Below are positions 47,229 to 49,365 of a stretch of 49,365 nucleotides of DNA, piece after piece. Every line of letters starts with the position of its first letter. The first letter of the stretch is position 1. The stretch covers positions 1 through 49,365 of the IMG/VR virus record IMGVR_UViG_3300047171_000109. One strand, written 5' to 3'. Source of the stretch: a virus. Both the position numbers and the translations under genes were made by a program. The notes under the pieces were generated by a model. The model did not search any database, was not told the origin of the DNA, and saw only the letters and a program-made list of their open reading frames with translations.

Positions 47229-47566
47229 TCGACCCAATTAACAAACCTTGCAAATGGCGCACCGTGCTCGCGGGTTGGCACAATGGCACGCAGTCGCTTG
47301 AGACTCAGGGCTGCAAGGCGATGCGCGATCTGATGGAAAAATGGCTCATCATGCGCGCCGAAACGAGCGCCTTCGCGGCAATTCTCATCGAGAAGAAAGT
47401 GTTTTCAGCGGAGGAGTTCAGAAGTGCGGTCCACCGCGAGGCGGCGCTGCTCGATAAAAGCATGGAAAGCATGTTCCCAGGCTTCCGAACGACGGAAATC
47501 GGTATCCAGATATACGATCTTAAGCTCGCCAACGAAACCATGCGCAAGTTGGGGTTTCCGCCATGA
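47225..47566 (+). CDS. Unknown early protein, TTG start
   Basis: A TTG at 47225 overlaps the preceding stop and gives 113 residues (LIDPINKPCKWRTVLAGWHN, AMRDLMEKWLIMRAETSAFA, FRSAVHREAALLDKSMESMF). Helical and conserved-looking. An internal ATG exists near residue 33 but would drop the WRTVLAGWHNGTQS segment that looks constrained. Unknown function. Confidence 0.52.
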   Translation: MIDPINKPCKWRTVLAGWHNGTQSLETQGCKAMRDLMEKWLIMRAETSAFAAILIEKKVFSAEEFRSAVHREAALLDKSMESMFPGFRTTEIGIQIYDLKLANETMRKLGFPP

Positions 47567-47733
47567 GCTACCACTGGAGTAACGAGCCGGACGCAGGCGA
47601 CGACGACGAAGACCCGGGCGCGGAGTGCGGTCGCTGGTCAAACGGGCGCCTGACGCAGTCATGTTCAAAAGCGGGCAGCGAAGAATGTGATTTTGAATGC
47701 CCATACCGCAACGATTTTTATGCCTGCCGATAG
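47563..47733 (+). CDS. Cys-rich 56-residue protein
   Basis: ATG 47563 overlaps the preceding stop (ATGA). The protein, MSYHWSNEPDAGDDDEDPGA, has an acidic start and five cysteines (AECGRW, QSCSK, EECDFECPYRN, YACR) in the last 35 residues, a possible zinc-binding cluster. The coupled start and clean frame support it as a gene. Confidence 0.52.
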   Translation: MSYHWSNEPDAGDDDEDPGAECGRWSNGRLTQSCSKAGSEECDFECPYRNDFYACR

Positions 47734-47944
47734 GTCTGCCGCGCCCTGTCCTACCGACGCACAGAGGGCGACGCGCCTTGCATTGTGTCGAGCGGCGGAC
47801 GGTTTTCGCGACGCCATCGGAAAAATAGAGGCCGGCGATGGTGAGAAGACTGAGCTGGAGAACCTTGTGACGATCGCACTGCGCCTTTGTCTGCGGCTGA
47901 ACGATGGCCACGTGTCGGCGCCCGAACGCATGCGGAGCTGGTAG
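47720..47944 (+). CDS. Small unknown protein before excisionase
   Basis: ATG 47720 overlaps the 3' end of the Cys-rich gene and gives 74 residues, MPADRSAAPCPTDAQRATRL, mostly helical (AADGFRDAIGKIEAGDGEKT). No family recognised. Ends five bases before the putative excisionase start. Confidence 0.45.
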   Translation: MPADRSAAPCPTDAQRATRLALCRAADGFRDAIGKIEAGDGEKTELENLVTIALRLCLRLNDGHVSAPERMRSW

Positions 47945-47948
47945 AACG

Positions 47949-48314
47949 ATGTCTGAGCCGGGCATCTGGTCAGCCGAGCGCGAGGCGCACCTGCTGGGTG
48001 TCACCCGCCGAAAGCTCGCCTACCTGCTCACGCGCCACAAGCCGCCCGTCTTGCGCGCCGGGCGCGACATCCTGTTCGATGAGGTCGCCCACCGCTTTCT
48101 GATCGAGGCCATGCGATGCCCCACCGAGCCCCCGGCCTGCGCGTCGTTACCCGCAAGGGCACCGAAACCCTCTACCTTCGCGGGACGGTCCGCGGCATCC
48201 GCGTGTTTGAAAGTGCTGGAACATCCGATCGGGCCCTCGCCGAAGAAGCGCGCGCCGCGCGGGAAGCGGAGGTCTTCCGTGGTGCTGTTCACGGCTTCGC
48301 GCCAGCCGCCGTAA
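47949..48314 (+). CDS. Putative excisionase (AlpA/MerR-like HTH)
   Basis: ATG 47949 gives 121 residues. AEREAHLLGVTRRKLAYLLT and LRAGRDILFDEVAHRFLIEA are a typical winged-HTH of phage excisionases (helix, turn, then R-x-x-I-x-F-D..). The last 66 residues overlap the integrase coding sequence by 199 bases and look basic and unstructured, so the functional protein may be the first 60 residues. Location directly before integrase supports a role in directionality of recombination. Confidence 0.6.
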   Translation: MSEPGIWSAEREAHLLGVTRRKLAYLLTRHKPPVLRAGRDILFDEVAHRFLIEAMRCPTEPPACASLPARAPKPSTFAGRSAASACLKVLEHPIGPSPKKRAPRGKRRSSVVLFTASRQPP

Positions 48315-49201
48315 GCTGGGGCCACGCCGCCCTCTCCTACCTCACCCATGAACGCCGGGCGCCATCGACCATCCTCTTCGTCAAGCGCCTCATCCCGGTG
48401 ATCGGCATGAAACCCTGCCGCGAGATCGACCAGGTGGCCATCGACCTCGCCTGCCGCACCCTATGCCGGCCGGGTGCCAAGCCCGTCACCAGGCTGCGCA
48501 ACGTGGTCGCCCCCGCCCGCGCCGTGCTGATGCACGCGGCGCGGCGCGGCTGGTGCGATGCCCCCCGCTTCGAAATCGCCAAACCCAGCCCCGCCCGGAC
48601 GGACTGGCTGAGCCCGGCCGAGGCCGAGGCCATGATCGCCGCCGCCGGCGACTGGAAGAAGCATCTGCGGCCGCTGCTGGTGTTCCTGTTCTGCACCGGC
48701 GCCCGCCTGGGCGAGGCGCTTACCCTGCAATGGGACGATGTGAACCTCACCCACGCGCGCGCCGTGCTGCGCGATACCAAGGGCGGCGGCGATCGCCAGG
48801 TTGATCTCACCCCGCGCGTGGTCGCCGAGCTGGCCAATCTGCGGCACCGGAAGAACGAGGTGTTCCGCGCCTTCGGCGGCAAGCCCTATCGGCCGACAGA
48901 TCAAAGCCGCACCGTGGGCTATGGCGGCCAGATACGAAAGGGCTGGGCCTCATGCCTGAAGGCCGCCGGCATCAAGCGCCGCCTCACCCCCCACCACGCC
49001 CGCCACAGCTGGGCCAGCTGGCACTACGCCGTCCACAAGGATCTTCTCCGCCTCCGCCACGACGGCGGCTGGTCCCAAACCGCCATGGCCGAACGCTACG
49101 CCCATCTAACCCCGCCCGGCATGGCAGCCGACATTCTCGCGTTCTGGAACGGTGCACCATTCGTGCAGCAGCCCAACACGATGCAAAAGCAGTCCGCTTA
49201 G
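48116..49201 (+). CDS. int: Tyrosine integrase
   Basis: A 361-residue protein. The N-terminus (GLRVVTRKGTETLYLRGTVR) is an arm-type DNA-binding domain, followed by a core-binding helical domain. Catalytic residues are visible: Arg197 in GARLGE, Lys222 in DTKGGG, His293/Arg296 in TPHHARHSW, Trp319 in GGWS (replacing the usual His) and Tyr328 in ERYAHL. It ends 39 bases before attR, and the target is the 3' part of tRNA-Thr. It would be expressed rightward with the putative excisionase. Confidence 0.92.
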   Translation: MPHRAPGLRVVTRKGTETLYLRGTVRGIRVFESAGTSDRALAEEARAAREAEVFRGAVHGFAPAAVSWGHAALSYLTHERRAPSTILFVKRLIPVIGMKPCREIDQVAIDLACRTLCRPGAKPVTRLRNVVAPARAVLMHAARRGWCDAPRFEIAKPSPARTDWLSPAEAEAMIAAAGDWKKHLRPLLVFLFCTGARLGEALTLQWDDVNLTHARAVLRDTKGGGDRQVDLTPRVVAELANLRHRKNEVFRAFGGKPYRPTDQSRTVGYGGQIRKGWASCLKAAGIKRRLTPHHARHSWASWHYAVHKDLLRLRHDGGWSQTAMAERYAHLTPPGMAADILAFWNGAPFVQQPNTMQKQSA

Positions 49202-49240
49202 TTGCTGATCTAATCAAAAGCTTTCGAAAACCCGCGAAAC

Positions 49241-49285
49241 CCCTTGGTAAGGGAGAGGTCGAGAGTTCAATCCCCTCCAGCAGCA
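49241..49285. repeat. attR core: 45-bp tRNA-Thr 3' end
   Basis: Identical to 77-121 and followed by CCA (49286-49288), the CCA of the original tRNA gene that was displaced by integration. DNA after 49285 is chromosomal and carries no visible gene in the 80 bases shown. Confidence 0.92.
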
Positions 49286-49365
49286 CCAGGGTCCAGGTCG
49301 CACGCATGCAGCGCGGCCGGCAACAAACGCGATAGCAATGTGGCCCAGTAGGCCTGGCCGGTCTG

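Overview
The window is essentially one complete, integrated prophage of about 49.2 kb in a GC-rich alphaproteobacterium. It sits in the 3' part of a tRNA-Thr(GGT) gene (50-121). The last 45 bases of that tRNA are repeated perfectly at 49241-49285, next to a tyrosine integrase (48116-49201), so 77-121 and 49241-49285 are read as attL and attR. A phage-encoded GcrA homologue (a family known from alphaproteobacteria) and the GC-rich codon use support the host class. The species cannot be fixed from sequence alone; Acetobacteraceae or relatives are a guess.

Layout. (1) Left edge, 122-872, plus strand: attL-proximal DNA with a promoter/operator candidate, a 61-residue unknown protein and a small XRE-type HTH protein. 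(2) 875-32395, minus strand: one long late operon read right to left. Its order is a minor structural protein, a lambda-type packaging and head module (TerS, TerL, gpW, portal, S49 protease, decoration protein, major capsid protein E, FII-type joiner), then a Mu-type contractile tail (sheath, tube, chaperone with a programmed frameshift, tape measure, gpN, hub, gp45-gp48). It ends with a fibre region whose last five genes all begin with Sec-type signal peptides: two beta-helix proteins, an SGNH hydrolase and two unknowns. A muramidase-like gene and a membrane protein lie inside the head module. (3) 32396-33399: a candidate late promoter followed at once by an intrinsic terminator, a candidate late regulator gene, and a 230-bp non-coding cluster of twelve GTTACC/GGTAAC hexamers around an AT-rich core. 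(4) 33400-39669, minus strand: early/replication operon with helicase, deoxyribosyltransferase-like protein, Toprim primase, GcrA, a triple-HTH protein, a winged-helix protein and a CII (CP76-type) regulator. (5) 39755-41188, plus strand: two moron-like genes, one a membrane-anchored protein with two WYL-like modules. (6) 41185-42689: the immunity switch, with a Cro-like gene, an S24-type CI repressor, a periplasmic protein coupled to CI, and operators of the form ATTGCG-N3-CGCAAT on both sides. (7) 42716-49201, plus strand: rightward early operon with small genes, an orphan ParB-like protein carrying an internal triple repeat, a zinc-finger/ASCH protein, several small Cys-rich proteins, a putative excisionase and the integrase.

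How it fits together: CI bound at both operator clusters would silence the leftward (Cro, CII, replication) and rightward (ParB, Xis) early operons, while CI and its coupled periplasmic partner stay on. After induction the leftward operon would supply replication and regulatory proteins, including the gene just upstream of the late promoter. That protein may let polymerase pass the leader terminator and transcribe the roughly 31-kb packaging, head, tail and fibre operon. All functions are inferred from sequence features; no database search was run.
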